A DNA stretch of 23,626 nucleotides from JBCCFX01 sp039029515. Its GTDB lineage: Bacteria; Planctomycetota; Phycisphaerae; Phycisphaerales; SM1A02. The notes below the pieces were generated by a model that was not told where the DNA came from, did not search any database, and saw only the letters and a list, made by a program, of their open reading frames with translations. Below, in pieces: positions 14,264 through 22,828 of the stretch (positions within the stretch are counted from its first letter, which is position 1; each line of letters opens with the position of its first letter). The DNA lies in NCBI GenBank assembly GCA_039029515.1, contig JBCCFX010000038.1, positions 1-23,626 of the forward strand, written 5' to 3'. A program made the position numbers and the translations under genes.

Positions 14264-15520
14264 ATGCCGCTCACACCTGCAGAAAACACGCTGTGCACCG
14301 CCATTCGAGCCCGGGATAAAGAACTCCGGGCGATGCTCGCCGATCACGTGGCCATTCCGACCGGTCGAAGCCATCGGCCTGGCCTGGACGCGTACATCGG
14401 TCGCCTTCGACCGCGCCTGCTCGCCCTCGGCGCCACCGAAAGCACGGCGTCAGGAATCGATCGACCTGGATGGCTGACGCTGCCGGACGCTGGCCCGCCG
14501 GTCGACCAACCCTCGCCTGATGTGCACATCTTCAATCGCATACGCGGCGACGGCCCGCGCGTTCTGATCGCTGGCCATCTCGACACCGTGCACGATCCGT
14601 TCGGGCCGTTTCAAAAGGTGACTGCGGATGCCGATGGGACGCGCGCAGTCGGTCCCGGGGTCGTCGACATGAAAGGTGGCATTGTCGTCGCGATCGCAGC
14701 GCTTGAAGCGTTGCACGCGCACGATGTGTCATGCGACTGGACGGTCGTCTTCAACGCAGATGAAGAGACTGGGTCATTTGGCAGCGCCGCCGTACTTGAA
14801 CAACTTGCCGCGAACCACGACATCGGTATCGCATTGGAGCCGGCACTCGCCGATGGCGGTCTCGCCGTGGAGCGCATGGGTGCGGGCCAATTCAAGATCG
14901 AAGTGTTCGGCCGTTCGGCGCACGTCGGTCGTTCGTTCACCGAAGGGATCAGCGCGGTCAATGCGCTCGCCGACGTGTTGCGCGTCGTTGCGGACATCGC
15001 AGCGCCGAGCGATGGACGAATCGTCAGCGTCGGGCCGATTCAGGGTGGACTGGTGACGAACGCGGTGCCGGACTACGCTGCGGCGTGGGGCAACATGCGT
15101 TTTCGGGATGAGGCCGCCGGCGAGGAAATCATTCGTCGTCTGGATGCGTTGCAGACCGCGCCGGATGCGATGCCGCACGTGGTGGTGCATCACATTCGAA
15201 ACCGTCCCGCCAAGCCGCTCATCCCCACGGTTCAGCGTTACGCGGAACGAGTTCGTGCCGCCGCGGAGGACACGGGGCAGGCACTGCCGTTCGCGTCCAC
15301 CGGCGGAGTCTGTGATGGCAATATCCTCCAGCATGCAGGCCTACCCACCTTGGACACCCTTGGTGTTCGTGGCGGCAATCTTCACCGACCTGATGAATGG
15401 ATTGATCTGACAAGTCTTGTTGACCGAGCACAGATGCTGGCCGTTCTGTTGTCGCGTCTGTCGGCGTTGCCGGCGGCGGAGATTGGCCGTGGTCAGGCGA
15501 CCCAGGACGCTACGATGTGA
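14264..15520 (+). CDS. M20 family zinc hydrolase (ArgE/DapE-like), arginine-operon member
   Basis: The protein (418 aa) is an M20 amidohydrolase or peptidase. The zinc-site series is present: His105 and Asp107 in AGHLDTVHD, Asp in DMKGG, Glu-Glu in NADEETGS, Glu in ALEPAL, and a C-terminal His in RGGNLHRPDE. The lid domain follows GQFKIEVFGRSAHVG. The family includes acetylornithine deacetylase and succinyl-diaminopimelate desuccinylase. Directly downstream lie AstC-, AstA- and AstD-like genes but no AstE, so the simplest reading is that this enzyme releases succinate from N-succinylglutamate; that is inference. ATG 14264 is placed by homology, as no ribosome site is seen; the same frame is open through the leader but gives implausible sequence. 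A generic carboxypeptidase role remains possible. Confidence 0.85.
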   Translation: MPLTPAENTLCTAIRARDKELRAMLADHVAIPTGRSHRPGLDAYIGRLRPRLLALGATESTASGIDRPGWLTLPDAGPPVDQPSPDVHIFNRIRGDGPRVLIAGHLDTVHDPFGPFQKVTADADGTRAVGPGVVDMKGGIVVAIAALEALHAHDVSCDWTVVFNADEETGSFGSAAVLEQLAANHDIGIALEPALADGGLAVERMGAGQFKIEVFGRSAHVGRSFTEGISAVNALADVLRVVADIAAPSDGRIVSVGPIQGGLVTNAVPDYAAAWGNMRFRDEAAGEEIIRRLDALQTAPDAMPHVVVHHIRNRPAKPLIPTVQRYAERVRAAAEDTGQALPFASTGGVCDGNILQHAGLPTLDTLGVRGGNLHRPDEWIDLTSLVDRAQMLAVLLSRLSALPAAEIGRGQATQDATM

Positions 15521-15546
15521 GATCGCCGGGAATGATCCCGCCGATC
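15521..15546 (+). other. Intercistronic hairpin between M20 and aminotransferase genes
   Basis: Starting at the first base after the M20 stop codon, GATCG-c-CGGGA (15521-15531) pairs with TCCCG-c-CGATC (15536-15546) through ten base pairs around one C-C mismatch, loop ATGA. No T-run follows, so it is more likely an RNA processing or stability element within the operon than a terminator. Confidence 0.45.
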
Positions 15547-15568
15547 AGTACCGATGGAGAATTCGTAC

Positions 15569-17020
15569 ATGTCGACGACGCATTCGGCATTTCAGACGCA
15601 CGCTGAGAGTTTTCGAGCCAACCCCGAGGTGAAGGCCGCGATCAAGGCGATCATCGAGCAGCTTGAGAACACACAGGATGAGCTGACCGGCGAACGACCG
15701 CCGCACGCCGAGGGAACCGCAACCGTTGAGTCACTGCTCGCGGAGTATGCGAACCTCAAAGGTCGCGGCGCAGCGCTGCCGTACATCGGGTCCGGCCTCG
15801 GTCGCGGGCCGCTTGTCGAACTGGAAGACGGTTCGGTCAAGTGGGACATGATCTGTGGTATCGGCGTGCATCTGTTCGGGCACAGTGATCCCGATCTCGT
15901 TGCAACGGCGCTGGAAGCATCGCTTGGCGATACGCCGATGCAAGGCAATCTGCAATTCAATCGCGACGTCATCGACTTCAGTCGCCTGTTGATTGATGAA
16001 GCATCGCGCGATTCGAAGCTTCAGCATTGTTTCCTGATCAACTCCGGCGCGATGGCCAATGAATCCGCATTGAAGGTGTGTTTCCAGAAAAACGCGCCGG
16101 CGTCTCGTGTCATTCTCTTTGATGATGCGTTCTGCGGCCGAAGTACGACCATGGCGCAGTTCGGCGATAGTGCCGGCGGTCGCGTTGGGATCCCGCTCAC
16201 GGTCATGACGGATTACATTCCGTTCTACGATCCGGATCGCCCGGAAGAATCCACACGCGATGCGGTGGAAGCACTTGAGAAGGTGATCCGACGATATCCC
16301 GGGCAGCACGCGGCATTCAAATTCGAGATCATTCAGGGTGAAGGTGGCTTCCGTGTCGCACCGCGTGAGTTCTTCGGGGAACTGTTCACACGCTGCAAGG
16401 AAGCCGGCATCGCCATCTGGGCGGATGAAGTCCAGACATTCGGCCGCACAGATCGCATGTTCTGTTTCCAGACATACGATCTCGGTGAGTACATGGATGT
16501 GGTCACGATCGGCAAGATGAGCCAGGTCTGCGCCGCGCTGTACACCGAGGAATACAACCCCGCGCCGGGACTGCTGTCCGCGACGTTCATCGGATCGACA
16601 GCAGCGCTCCGTGTCGGGCGCCGAATTCTCGAACGACTCCGCGACGGCGGCTACTACGGCGAGCAAGGTCGCATCGTCGAATTGCACGGCGCATTTCGTC
16701 GTCAGGCCAACGCGCTGGTCGAGCGCCATCCCGAATGGTTCCCGCCTGTGCCGCACTCGCGCGGTGGGCATCGTGACGCCATGGGCATGGTCGGTGGCCG
16801 CGGTGGCATGATGCGGTTGACGCCGTTTGCCGGCGAGAAGGTCAAGGTCGTTCGTGCGGTGAAAGCGATGTTTGAAGAAGGTGTGATTGCGTTCTTCTGC
16901 GGTCACGGCCCGTATCACCTGCGGTTCCTCGCGCCGGTCGGTGTGATGGAACCGGCACAGTTCGAACCGATTTTCGCCTGTGTGGAGCGCGGACTTGCAC
17001 GCGCCGCCAGCGAATCCTGA
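15569..17020 (+). CDS. astC: Class III aminotransferase, AstC-like (succinylornithine/acetylornithine transaminase)
   Basis: The protein (483 aa) is a fold-type I PLP enzyme of class III. Visible motifs are INSGAMANESALK (phosphate-binding region), WADEVQTFGRTDR with the ring-nitrogen Asp286, and the PLP lysine Lys316 in VVTIGKMSQ. It has an N-terminal extension of about 80 residues over the usual 400-aa acetylornithine aminotransferases. Lying between the M20 gene and astA, it most likely moves the delta-amino group of N-succinylornithine to 2-oxoglutarate, giving N-succinylglutamate semialdehyde. The ATG at 15569 is preferred to 15554 because GGAGA lies nine bases upstream. Lysine or putrescine aminotransferase activity is an alternative; the symbol rests mainly on context. 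Confidence 0.82.
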   Translation: MSTTHSAFQTHAESFRANPEVKAAIKAIIEQLENTQDELTGERPPHAEGTATVESLLAEYANLKGRGAALPYIGSGLGRGPLVELEDGSVKWDMICGIGVHLFGHSDPDLVATALEASLGDTPMQGNLQFNRDVIDFSRLLIDEASRDSKLQHCFLINSGAMANESALKVCFQKNAPASRVILFDDAFCGRSTTMAQFGDSAGGRVGIPLTVMTDYIPFYDPDRPEESTRDAVEALEKVIRRYPGQHAAFKFEIIQGEGGFRVAPREFFGELFTRCKEAGIAIWADEVQTFGRTDRMFCFQTYDLGEYMDVVTIGKMSQVCAALYTEEYNPAPGLLSATFIGSTAALRVGRRILERLRDGGYYGEQGRIVELHGAFRRQANALVERHPEWFPPVPHSRGGHRDAMGMVGGRGGMMRLTPFAGEKVKVVRAVKAMFEEGVIAFFCGHGPYHLRFLAPVGVMEPAQFEPIFACVERGLARAASES

Positions 17021-17044
17021 GACACGTATTGAAGGAGCGCACGT

Positions 17045-18109
17045 ATGTTCGTCGTTCGACAAGCAGTCATTGAAGATGCGGCGACGCTGCTGAAGCTCGC
17101 GCGGCTCGTTCATTCCAATAACCTGCCGCCGGACGCTGATGCGATCCGCGCACGCATCATTCGATCTCAGGACAGTTTCTCCGGCCGACTCGTCGACTCG
17201 CCGGATCGATTGTTTGTATTCGTTGTCGAAGACACCGAGACCGGCCACGTCATCGGTTCATCGCTCATCGCGCCGCAGGTCGGCACACCAGAGCGACCGC
17301 ATCTGTTCCTGACCGCGCGGAAACGTGAGTTCTACAGCACTGATTTGCAGACCGGGCAGGTCCACATGACGGTGCAGTTGTGCAGCGATACTGAAGGTCA
17401 TACGGAAATCGGCGGATTGATTCTGACGCCGTCGTATCGCCATCATCGCGCCAAGCTTGGCTTCCTGCTGAGCATGATCCGATTCAATTTCATCGGATTG
17501 CATCGCGATGAATTCTGTCAGCGTATTGCCGCGGAAATGATGGGGACGTTGACGCCTGACAGCAGGAATACGCTCTGGACGTATCTCGGTCGCCGCTTCA
17601 TCAATCTGTCGTACACCGAAGCCGACCGTTTCTGTCAGCACTCCAAGGAGTTCATTCTGTCGCTGTTCCCGCCGGAAGAGATCTACGTGTCTCTGCTGCC
17701 GCCCGATGCGCGAGCGTTGATCGGGCGCGTCGGTGCGGATACCGAACCGGCATTGGCGATGCTGAAGCGACTTGGATTTTCGTACTGCAATCACGTTGAT
17801 CCGTTCGATGGCGGTCCGTATCTCGAGGCGCAGCTTGAAGACATCAGCCTGATCCGTGAGACACGTTCCGTTTCGCTGGCCGATCCTTCGCCCGAATATC
17901 CGCTTGATGGTTTCGTCAGCTTTGAGGGTGTCGCCGGTTTCCGTGGCGTGCGCACGAAATACGCGGAAATCAGTGGCGGCGTTGCGATTCCCGATGAAGC
18001 AGCAGGCCTGTTGCGCGTCCAGATCGGTGACACGATCGGGCTCACGCCGCTGGCCGGGTTGCGTCGCTCGCCGTCGCCAGCGACCGTGACGGGAGGAGCG
18101 AACTCGTGA
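17045..18109 (+). CDS. astA: Arginine N-succinyltransferase
   Basis: AstA transfers succinyl from succinyl-CoA to the alpha-amino group of arginine, and in some bacteria (AruF/AruG type) also ornithine. The protein (354 aa) is close to the E. coli length of 344 and carries family landmarks: VRQAVIEDAATLLKLA at the start, GLILTPSYRHHRAKLGFLLS in the acyl-CoA region, EMMGTLTPDSRNTLWTYLGRRFINL, and FPPEEIYVSLLP. The ATG at 17045 has AAGGAG seven bases upstream. The stop codon overlaps the GTG of the dehydrogenase gene, so coupling is tight. This is the marker gene that identifies the operon as a succinyltransferase pathway. Whether arginine or ornithine is the natural substrate matters here, because AstB is not found nearby. 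Confidence 0.93.
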   Translation: MFVVRQAVIEDAATLLKLARLVHSNNLPPDADAIRARIIRSQDSFSGRLVDSPDRLFVFVVEDTETGHVIGSSLIAPQVGTPERPHLFLTARKREFYSTDLQTGQVHMTVQLCSDTEGHTEIGGLILTPSYRHHRAKLGFLLSMIRFNFIGLHRDEFCQRIAAEMMGTLTPDSRNTLWTYLGRRFINLSYTEADRFCQHSKEFILSLFPPEEIYVSLLPPDARALIGRVGADTEPALAMLKRLGFSYCNHVDPFDGGPYLEAQLEDISLIRETRSVSLADPSPEYPLDGFVSFEGVAGFRGVRTKYAEISGGVAIPDEAAGLLRVQIGDTIGLTPLAGLRRSPSPATVTGGANS

Positions 18110-19611
18110 CTGTAATGCCACGACAATTGATGCAGGGTGCGAACTTCATTGGTAACGCATTCCAGGCCATCGAGGGCGATGCGATCCTGTCGACCAACCC
18201 CGCTGATGCGGATGACATCGTCTGGACCGGCGCACCGAACATCGCCGCAGTGGATGAAGCCGTGCAGGCAGCTCGCGCTGCGTTGCCCGCTTGGGCTGCG
18301 TTGTCCATGGATGAACGCATTGCATTTCTTCGGCGGTGGCAGGAGATCACAACCGAACGCAAGGAAGAAGTCGCGCAGACCATCACGCGCGAAATGGGCA
18401 AGACGCTCGCGGAGGCGCGGTTTGAAGCCGGCGCCCTTGCGGGCAAAGTTGATATCACGCTTGATGACATCAGCGTATCACGTGTGCGCGAGTACTCGGT
18501 CAGCGTCAACGCATCGCGTGACGGTCATTGCCGTTACAAGCCGCATGGCGTGATGGCGGTCATCGGGCCATTTAATTTTCCCGCCCATCTGCCCAACGGT
18601 CACATCATCCCTGCGCTACTGCTGGGGAACACGATTGTGTTCAAGCCGTCGGAGAAGACGCCGGCGGTGGGGCAGTTGCTCGCCGAGATGATGCAGCAGA
18701 TCGGGCTTCCTGCGGGCGTCTTCAATCTGGTCCACGGCGCTGGTGATGTCGCAGCGCGTCTCGTCGATCACGATGACATTGACGGCGTGCTGTTTACCGG
18801 TTCCTGGCCAGTCGGACGCCGCATCCTCGAAACCAACCTGGATCGGCCGGGTCGAATCATCGCGCTGGAGCTCGGTGGTAACAATCCGGCGATCGTGCTG
18901 GATGATGCGCCGTTCAAGCTCGCGGTCGTCGAGTGCGCGCGAGCCGCGTTCGCAACCACCGGACAGCGTTGTACCTGCACGCGCCGCATCATCGTGCAGC
19001 GCGGTATCGCCGATCGATTCATTCCGGCATTCTGTCAAGCAGCTTCGAGTCTTCTCATCGGGCCGGGCGACAGCGATTCGCCGGTGTTCATGGGGCCGCT
19101 CGTCACAAGCGAGAGTCGTGATGCCGTCGTGCGGTACCAGCAGGACCTGGTGGAGCGCGGAGGCACCGTTCTTGTCGAGGCGACATTCATTGATGGTCCG
19201 GGTAATTTCATCTCGCCGGGTGTTGTTCAGATGCCTTCGTTCTCGTTGGATCACGATGTCGAATGCTTTGGTCCGCTCGCGCAGATCGCCGTCGTCGATG
19301 ATGTGGGTGATGCGATCAATCAGGCGAATGCCACGAACTATGGGTTGGCGGCGGCGATGTTCACACGCAGCCGGGAGCAGTTCGACCGGTTCTTCGATCA
19401 CGCTCGAGCCGGCTGTGTGAACTGGAATACCGGCACGGCCGGTGCTTCGGGCAAACTGCCGTTCGGCGGGCTTGGATACAGCGGGAACCATCGCCCCGCG
19501 GGTGCATTCTCCGTCGATTACTGCGCGTATCCCGTTGCCAACATGGTTGAGCACGGTGAGGAGGTCGCGGTGCCGGGCGGGATGCACTGGGATGACGCCT
19601 GGGATCGCTAG
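18106..19611 (+). CDS. astD: N-succinylglutamate 5-semialdehyde dehydrogenase
   Basis: The protein (501 aa) is an NAD(P)-dependent aldehyde dehydrogenase. The general base Glu255 lies in IIALELGGNNP and the nucleophile Cys289 in TTGQRCTCTRR. The N-terminal cofactor domain has MAVIGPFNFPAHLPNGH and the turn GVLFTGSWPVGRR. The GPFNFPAHLPNGHI and SASGKLPFGG-type C-terminal motifs (here GASGKLPFGGLGYSGNHRP) are characteristic of the AstD subgroup. The start is GTG 18106, with GGGAGGAG eight bases upstream and a GTGA overlap with astA. It should oxidise succinylglutamate semialdehyde, made by the AstC-like enzyme, to N-succinylglutamate. Confidence 0.93.
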   Translation: MTVMPRQLMQGANFIGNAFQAIEGDAILSTNPADADDIVWTGAPNIAAVDEAVQAARAALPAWAALSMDERIAFLRRWQEITTERKEEVAQTITREMGKTLAEARFEAGALAGKVDITLDDISVSRVREYSVSVNASRDGHCRYKPHGVMAVIGPFNFPAHLPNGHIIPALLLGNTIVFKPSEKTPAVGQLLAEMMQQIGLPAGVFNLVHGAGDVAARLVDHDDIDGVLFTGSWPVGRRILETNLDRPGRIIALELGGNNPAIVLDDAPFKLAVVECARAAFATTGQRCTCTRRIIVQRGIADRFIPAFCQAASSLLIGPGDSDSPVFMGPLVTSESRDAVVRYQQDLVERGGTVLVEATFIDGPGNFISPGVVQMPSFSLDHDVECFGPLAQIAVVDDVGDAINQANATNYGLAAAMFTRSREQFDRFFDHARAGCVNWNTGTAGASGKLPFGGLGYSGNHRPAGAFSVDYCAYPVANMVEHGEEVAVPGGMHWDDAWDR

Positions 19612-19650
19612 TCGCCTTGCGTTTTCGCGTGAAGTCGCGAGCATGGCGGC

Positions 19651-20631
19651 ATGAGTGCATCATTCCGAACGAACCTTCCCAACGCGCGCGTCACGCCGCG
19701 TTTCGCCGGTATTCCGACATGCTGTCGTGTGCCACGTCTTGAGGATGTGACGCCCGAGCATCTTCCGGTTGACTGGTTGTTCTATGGCATTCCATTCGAT
19801 GGCGGCGTGACGTTTCGCCCCGGCGCGAAGTTCGGGCCGCGCGCGATTCGTGAAGCGTCTCAGTACATCAAGCCGTATCACCTTGAACATGATGTCAACA
19901 TCGCGCGCGTCTTATCGATGGCTGATGCCGGCGATGCGCCGGTCGACCCGTACTCGTGCGAACAGACGTTGAAGACCTCGGCGGCGCACGCGATCGCGCT
20001 GGCTGAACCGTCACACACGAAACTTTTCGCGATCGGCGGCGATCACTCGATCGCGTACGCCAACATCAAGGCGACTTGGGAGCGGCGAGGTCGCCCTTCA
20101 GGTGGACTTGCCTTGCTGCACTTCGATGCGCATCTCGATACCGCTGATGTGGTGTGGGGCGCGAAGTGGACGCACGCTTCACCGTTCATTCGCGCGATTG
20201 AAGATGGCTTGATTGATCCGAAGCGCATGCTCAGCCTCGGGATACGTGGGCCATTGAATACGGAGACGGACCTGGATTATGCCCGCGAACACGGGATTGA
20301 TATCGTCCGCGCCGATCAGGTCTTCACCGAAGATGGGCAACGGCGCATTGACGCCTTCCTGAAGCGGCTTGGTCACGATGAGACGTATCTGACCTTCGAT
20401 ATCGACTGCGTTGATCCCGCGTATGCGCCCGGAACAGGGACGCCGTGCTGTGGTGGCTTTACAAGTACGGAAGCGATGACATTGCTGCGACGTTGCGCCG
20501 GCGTCAACCTGGTCGGCGCAGATCTGGTCGAAGTCCTCCCCGATCGGGATGTGTCCGACATCACCGCGCTGCTGGCATCGCATGTGATTGCAGAAGTGCT
20601 CGCGCTTGCCGCATTGCACACGCGCGGGTGA
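19651..20631 (+). CDS. Agmatinase/arginase-family ureohydrolase
   Basis: The protein (326 aa) is a binuclear manganese ureohydrolase. All metal ligands are visible: His132 in GGDHS, Asp159-His161-Asp163 in DAHLD, and Asp250 and Asp252 in DIDCVDP. The N-terminal RFAGIPT...VDWLFYGIPFDGG...RPGAKFGPRAIREAS pattern is that of the agmatinase/guanidinobutyrase/guanidinopropionase branch. It ends an arginine catabolic operon, 39 bp after astD, with a small hairpin (19625-19640) between. Possible roles are arginase-like conversion of arginine to ornithine and urea, agmatine hydrolysis, or urea release from N-succinylarginine in place of AstB. No decarboxylase for agmatine is seen. The ribosome site is weak. 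The family is certain, the substrate is not. Confidence 0.9.
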   Translation: MSASFRTNLPNARVTPRFAGIPTCCRVPRLEDVTPEHLPVDWLFYGIPFDGGVTFRPGAKFGPRAIREASQYIKPYHLEHDVNIARVLSMADAGDAPVDPYSCEQTLKTSAAHAIALAEPSHTKLFAIGGDHSIAYANIKATWERRGRPSGGLALLHFDAHLDTADVVWGAKWTHASPFIRAIEDGLIDPKRMLSLGIRGPLNTETDLDYAREHGIDIVRADQVFTEDGQRRIDAFLKRLGHDETYLTFDIDCVDPAYAPGTGTPCCGGFTSTEAMTLLRRCAGVNLVGADLVEVLPDRDVSDITALLASHVIAEVLALAALHTRG

Positions 20632-20649
20632 GTGTGGAGTCGGCGTGGT

Positions 20650-21228
20650 TCAGGCGGTGCCACGCAAGGCAAGAATGAGTTCGACCTTACCGATCTGCTC
20701 ATCGAGTTCGCGCGCGATCGTCGTGGCATCGTGACCGGCATCTGCGAGCGAATAGACCGAGCGTGTCAGTGGATCGACATCGGATGCTGGTTCGGGAGCC
20801 GAACCGCGCCGGGGTGATTCTTCCGTGGTCGAAGTCGTCGGTGTCGGGAACGAGAGTGGCGCGGGCGGATCCGCCGCGGCTTGTGGCACTGGCTGCTGGC
20901 CCCGAAGCATGGCGATGCGTTCATCGGCGTCCACGATGAGCTGTTCGAGCTCCGTGGTCCGTGCGGTCAGTTGTGAGGCGAGCATCTGGGCGGTCTCATA
21001 CATTTCAGCGCGAAGCGCGCCGAGATCCTGGCGATCGTGAAGGTTGGACTTGAGCGACTCGATGTGCTCGCGCGGCGATGGGCGGTTTGCGTTCCGCTTT
21101 GCGATCTTGCCGCGAATTGAAATGGTGATCAGAAATCCAATCATCACCACGCCCACGACCATCAGCACCTGCGAGAGCGTGTCGGTCGGCATCGGCGGCT
21201 GTGGTCCTGCACTGAGCCAGTGTGTCAT
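20650..21228 (-). CDS. Membrane-anchored coiled-coil protein with C-terminal helical domain
   Basis: The protein (about 192 aa) has one hydrophobic segment near residues 17-38 (TLSQVLMVVGVVMIGFLITI), then a basic stretch. An amphipathic helix that looks like a coiled coil follows, about residues 60-115, ending LEQLIVDADERIAML. A Pro/Ser/Thr-rich linker comes next, and then a compact helical end (SVYSLADAGHDATTIARELDEQIGKVELILAL), a helix-turn-helix-like pattern seen at the C-terminus of several bacterial hypothetical proteins. The start is uncertain: ATG 21228 is taken, but 21300 and 21192 are also in frame and no ribosome site is decisive. Convergent with the ureohydrolase (18-bp gap) and divergent from tilS. 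Function unknown. Confidence 0.72.
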   Translation of the reverse strand: MTHWLSAGPQPPMPTDTLSQVLMVVGVVMIGFLITISIRGKIAKRNANRPSPREHIESLKSNLHDRQDLGALRAEMYETAQMLASQLTARTTELEQLIVDADERIAMLRGQQPVPQAAADPPAPLSFPTPTTSTTEESPRRGSAPEPASDVDPLTRSVYSLADAGHDATTIARELDEQIGKVELILALRGTA

Positions 21229-21329
21229 GATGATCGTGTCACTCGGTGGAGCGGGCTTCCGTGGTCGCGCACCGACGCCGGCTGGCATTCGATGCTCCAT
21301 TCATCTTCTCGACCGGATAGGATCTCGGC

Positions 21330-22418
21330 GTGAAATCGTCAGGCTATTCCCATGCGTCGATCCCGATCGAGGCGCGTCGACACGAACTGGTGACCGGACT
21401 CGAACGCGGCCTTCAGTTCGAATGTGACGCCGGCGACGCCCGGCCCGCGATCATCGGGTGCAGCGGCGGCGCGGACTCGGTTGCCCTTGTTTGTGGCTGC
21501 CTCGTGCTTCGACATCGGCAAGCACCAGTGATTGGCGATTTCATCGTTGCTCATGTCCACCATCACCTTCGCGGGGATGATGCTGATGCGGAGGCCGATT
21601 CTGTTCGAACGTTGTGCGAGCGATTCGAGGTTCCGTTCTGCCAGTTGGATATCCACCCTGAGACGTTGTCGGGGAATCTCGCATCGAACGCACGACGCCT
21701 GCGATACGACGCGCTCGCGGCCGTCGCACGTGACCACGATTGCCCGCGCGTGCTGGTGGCCCATCATGCCGATGATCAGGCTGAAACGATCCTGATGGCG
21801 ATGGCGCGCGGCGCGGGGCTTGATGGTCTCGGCGGCATGCGATGGCGCCGTTCGCTCGATAATGACATCGACCTCTGCCGTCCGATGTTGCGAGTCCGCC
21901 GAGCGACGATCGAGTCGTTCTGCCGGTCCGCCGGCGTGACGTGGTGCGAGGATCCGACGAATCAAAGCCCAACGTCACGTCGAGCGATCATGCGGCATGA
22001 GGTGCTTGCTCGGTTGGAAGAGCTCTGGCCGGGTACGATCGAACGACTCGTTCAACAGGCCGATCTGATCGACGTGGCCAATGATGCACTGTCAGAAGAT
22101 CTGGATGCGGCGTTCGGGGATGCCTCGGTCCACGCATGGTCGCGCGATGTCCATCGGGCGGCATCGATTGCTCGCTCCGCCGCCGCGCTGGTTCGTTCGG
22201 CGCGGGCTCTGATGCCCACCGTCATGAACGATCTGACCTCCGCTCGGGTCCGAGAGGTGGTGTATGCCATCCGCGATGATGATCGTTCGCCCCGGTATTT
22301 TCGGTGGCCCGGGCTGACGGTCGACGTGACGGCCCGTGAGGTTCTCTTGAAACCTGGGGCACCTGAAGCGCATCTCAATGATGCATCGCCTGAACGCGAT
22401 GCTCTGGACAAGGATTGA
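21330..22418 (+). CDS. tilS: tRNA(Ile)-lysidine synthetase
   Basis: TilS adds lysine to C34 of the AUA-reading tRNA(Ile), changing its specificity from methionine to isoleucine; it is essential in most bacteria. The protein (362 aa) has the ATP-pyrophosphatase PP-loop SGGADS at residues 45-50, followed by AHVHHHLRG, the NARRLRYDAL segment, the catalytic-region VAHHADDQAETILMAMARGAGLDGLGGM and LCRPML. DPTNQSPTSRRAIMRHEVL marks the substrate-binding part. The C-terminal half is shorter than in E. coli (432 aa). The start is GTG 21330, with AGGAT about eight bases upstream. The next gene starts six bases after its stop, suggesting an operon. Confidence 0.93.
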   Translation: MKSSGYSHASIPIEARRHELVTGLERGLQFECDAGDARPAIIGCSGGADSVALVCGCLVLRHRQAPVIGDFIVAHVHHHLRGDDADAEADSVRTLCERFEVPFCQLDIHPETLSGNLASNARRLRYDALAAVARDHDCPRVLVAHHADDQAETILMAMARGAGLDGLGGMRWRRSLDNDIDLCRPMLRVRRATIESFCRSAGVTWCEDPTNQSPTSRRAIMRHEVLARLEELWPGTIERLVQQADLIDVANDALSEDLDAAFGDASVHAWSRDVHRAASIARSAAALVRSARALMPTVMNDLTSARVREVVYAIRDDDRSPRYFRWPGLTVDVTAREVLLKPGAPEAHLNDASPERDALDKD

Positions 22419-22423
22419 TCGCC

Positions 22424-22828
22424 ATGACGGATTCCACTGCCGACACCTCAGCAACGCGACCGATTGCCCTCGTCGGTCATTGCGGCCCCGATACATTCAT
22501 GCTGCGATCCGCGATCACCCGCGCGGTGCCGGACGCAGCGATTGAGCTCGTCAACGACGGCGACGCGTTGCAGGATCACATCAGCCGCGGAGCGGTGCTT
22601 CTGGTGAATCGCGAACTCGATGGGCATTTTTCAACGCGAAGCGGAATTGAGTTGATCGCGATCGTCGCCGAGCAGCATCCCGCGTCGGTCGCAATGCTCG
22701 TGTCGAACTTCGAAGATGCGCAAGCTGACGCCGTTGCGGCAGGCGCGCTGCCGGGCTTCGGGAAGTCCCAACTGTACGACGAGTTGACGACGGAACGATT
22801 GCGCAGCGCGGCGATGTCGGCGTCGTGA
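22424..22828 (+). CDS. Receiver-like domain protein lacking phospho-acceptor residues
   Basis: The protein (134 aa) has the length and alternating strand-helix pattern of a CheY-type receiver: IALVGH, ITRAVPDAAIELVNDGDAL, GAVLLVNREL, SVAMLVSNFEDAQADAVAAGALPGFGKSQL. The usual acidic pair after strand 1 is replaced by Gly-His, and the phospho-acceptor position at the end of strand 3 (LLVNREL) appears to be Asn. The Ser/Thr after strand 4 (VSNF) and a Lys near strand 5 (FGKSQ) remain. It may be a pseudo-receiver. ATG 22424 has AAGGA ten bases upstream. It follows tilS closely and its stop codon directly abuts the convergent serS stop. The receiver reading is inference; the function is unknown. 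Confidence 0.7.
   Translation: MTDSTADTSATRPIALVGHCGPDTFMLRSAITRAVPDAAIELVNDGDALQDHISRGAVLLVNRELDGHFSTRSGIELIAIVAEQHPASVAMLVSNFEDAQADAVAAGALPGFGKSQLYDELTTERLRSAAMSAS

Noticed and set aside
15731..17248. 505-codon minus-strand open frame
   Set aside because: Long, but antisense to the AstC-like and AstA genes, with His/Arg-rich translation and no motif.
18616..19644. 342-codon minus-strand open frame
   Set aside because: Antisense shadow of astD, which carries catalytic Cys289 and Glu255.
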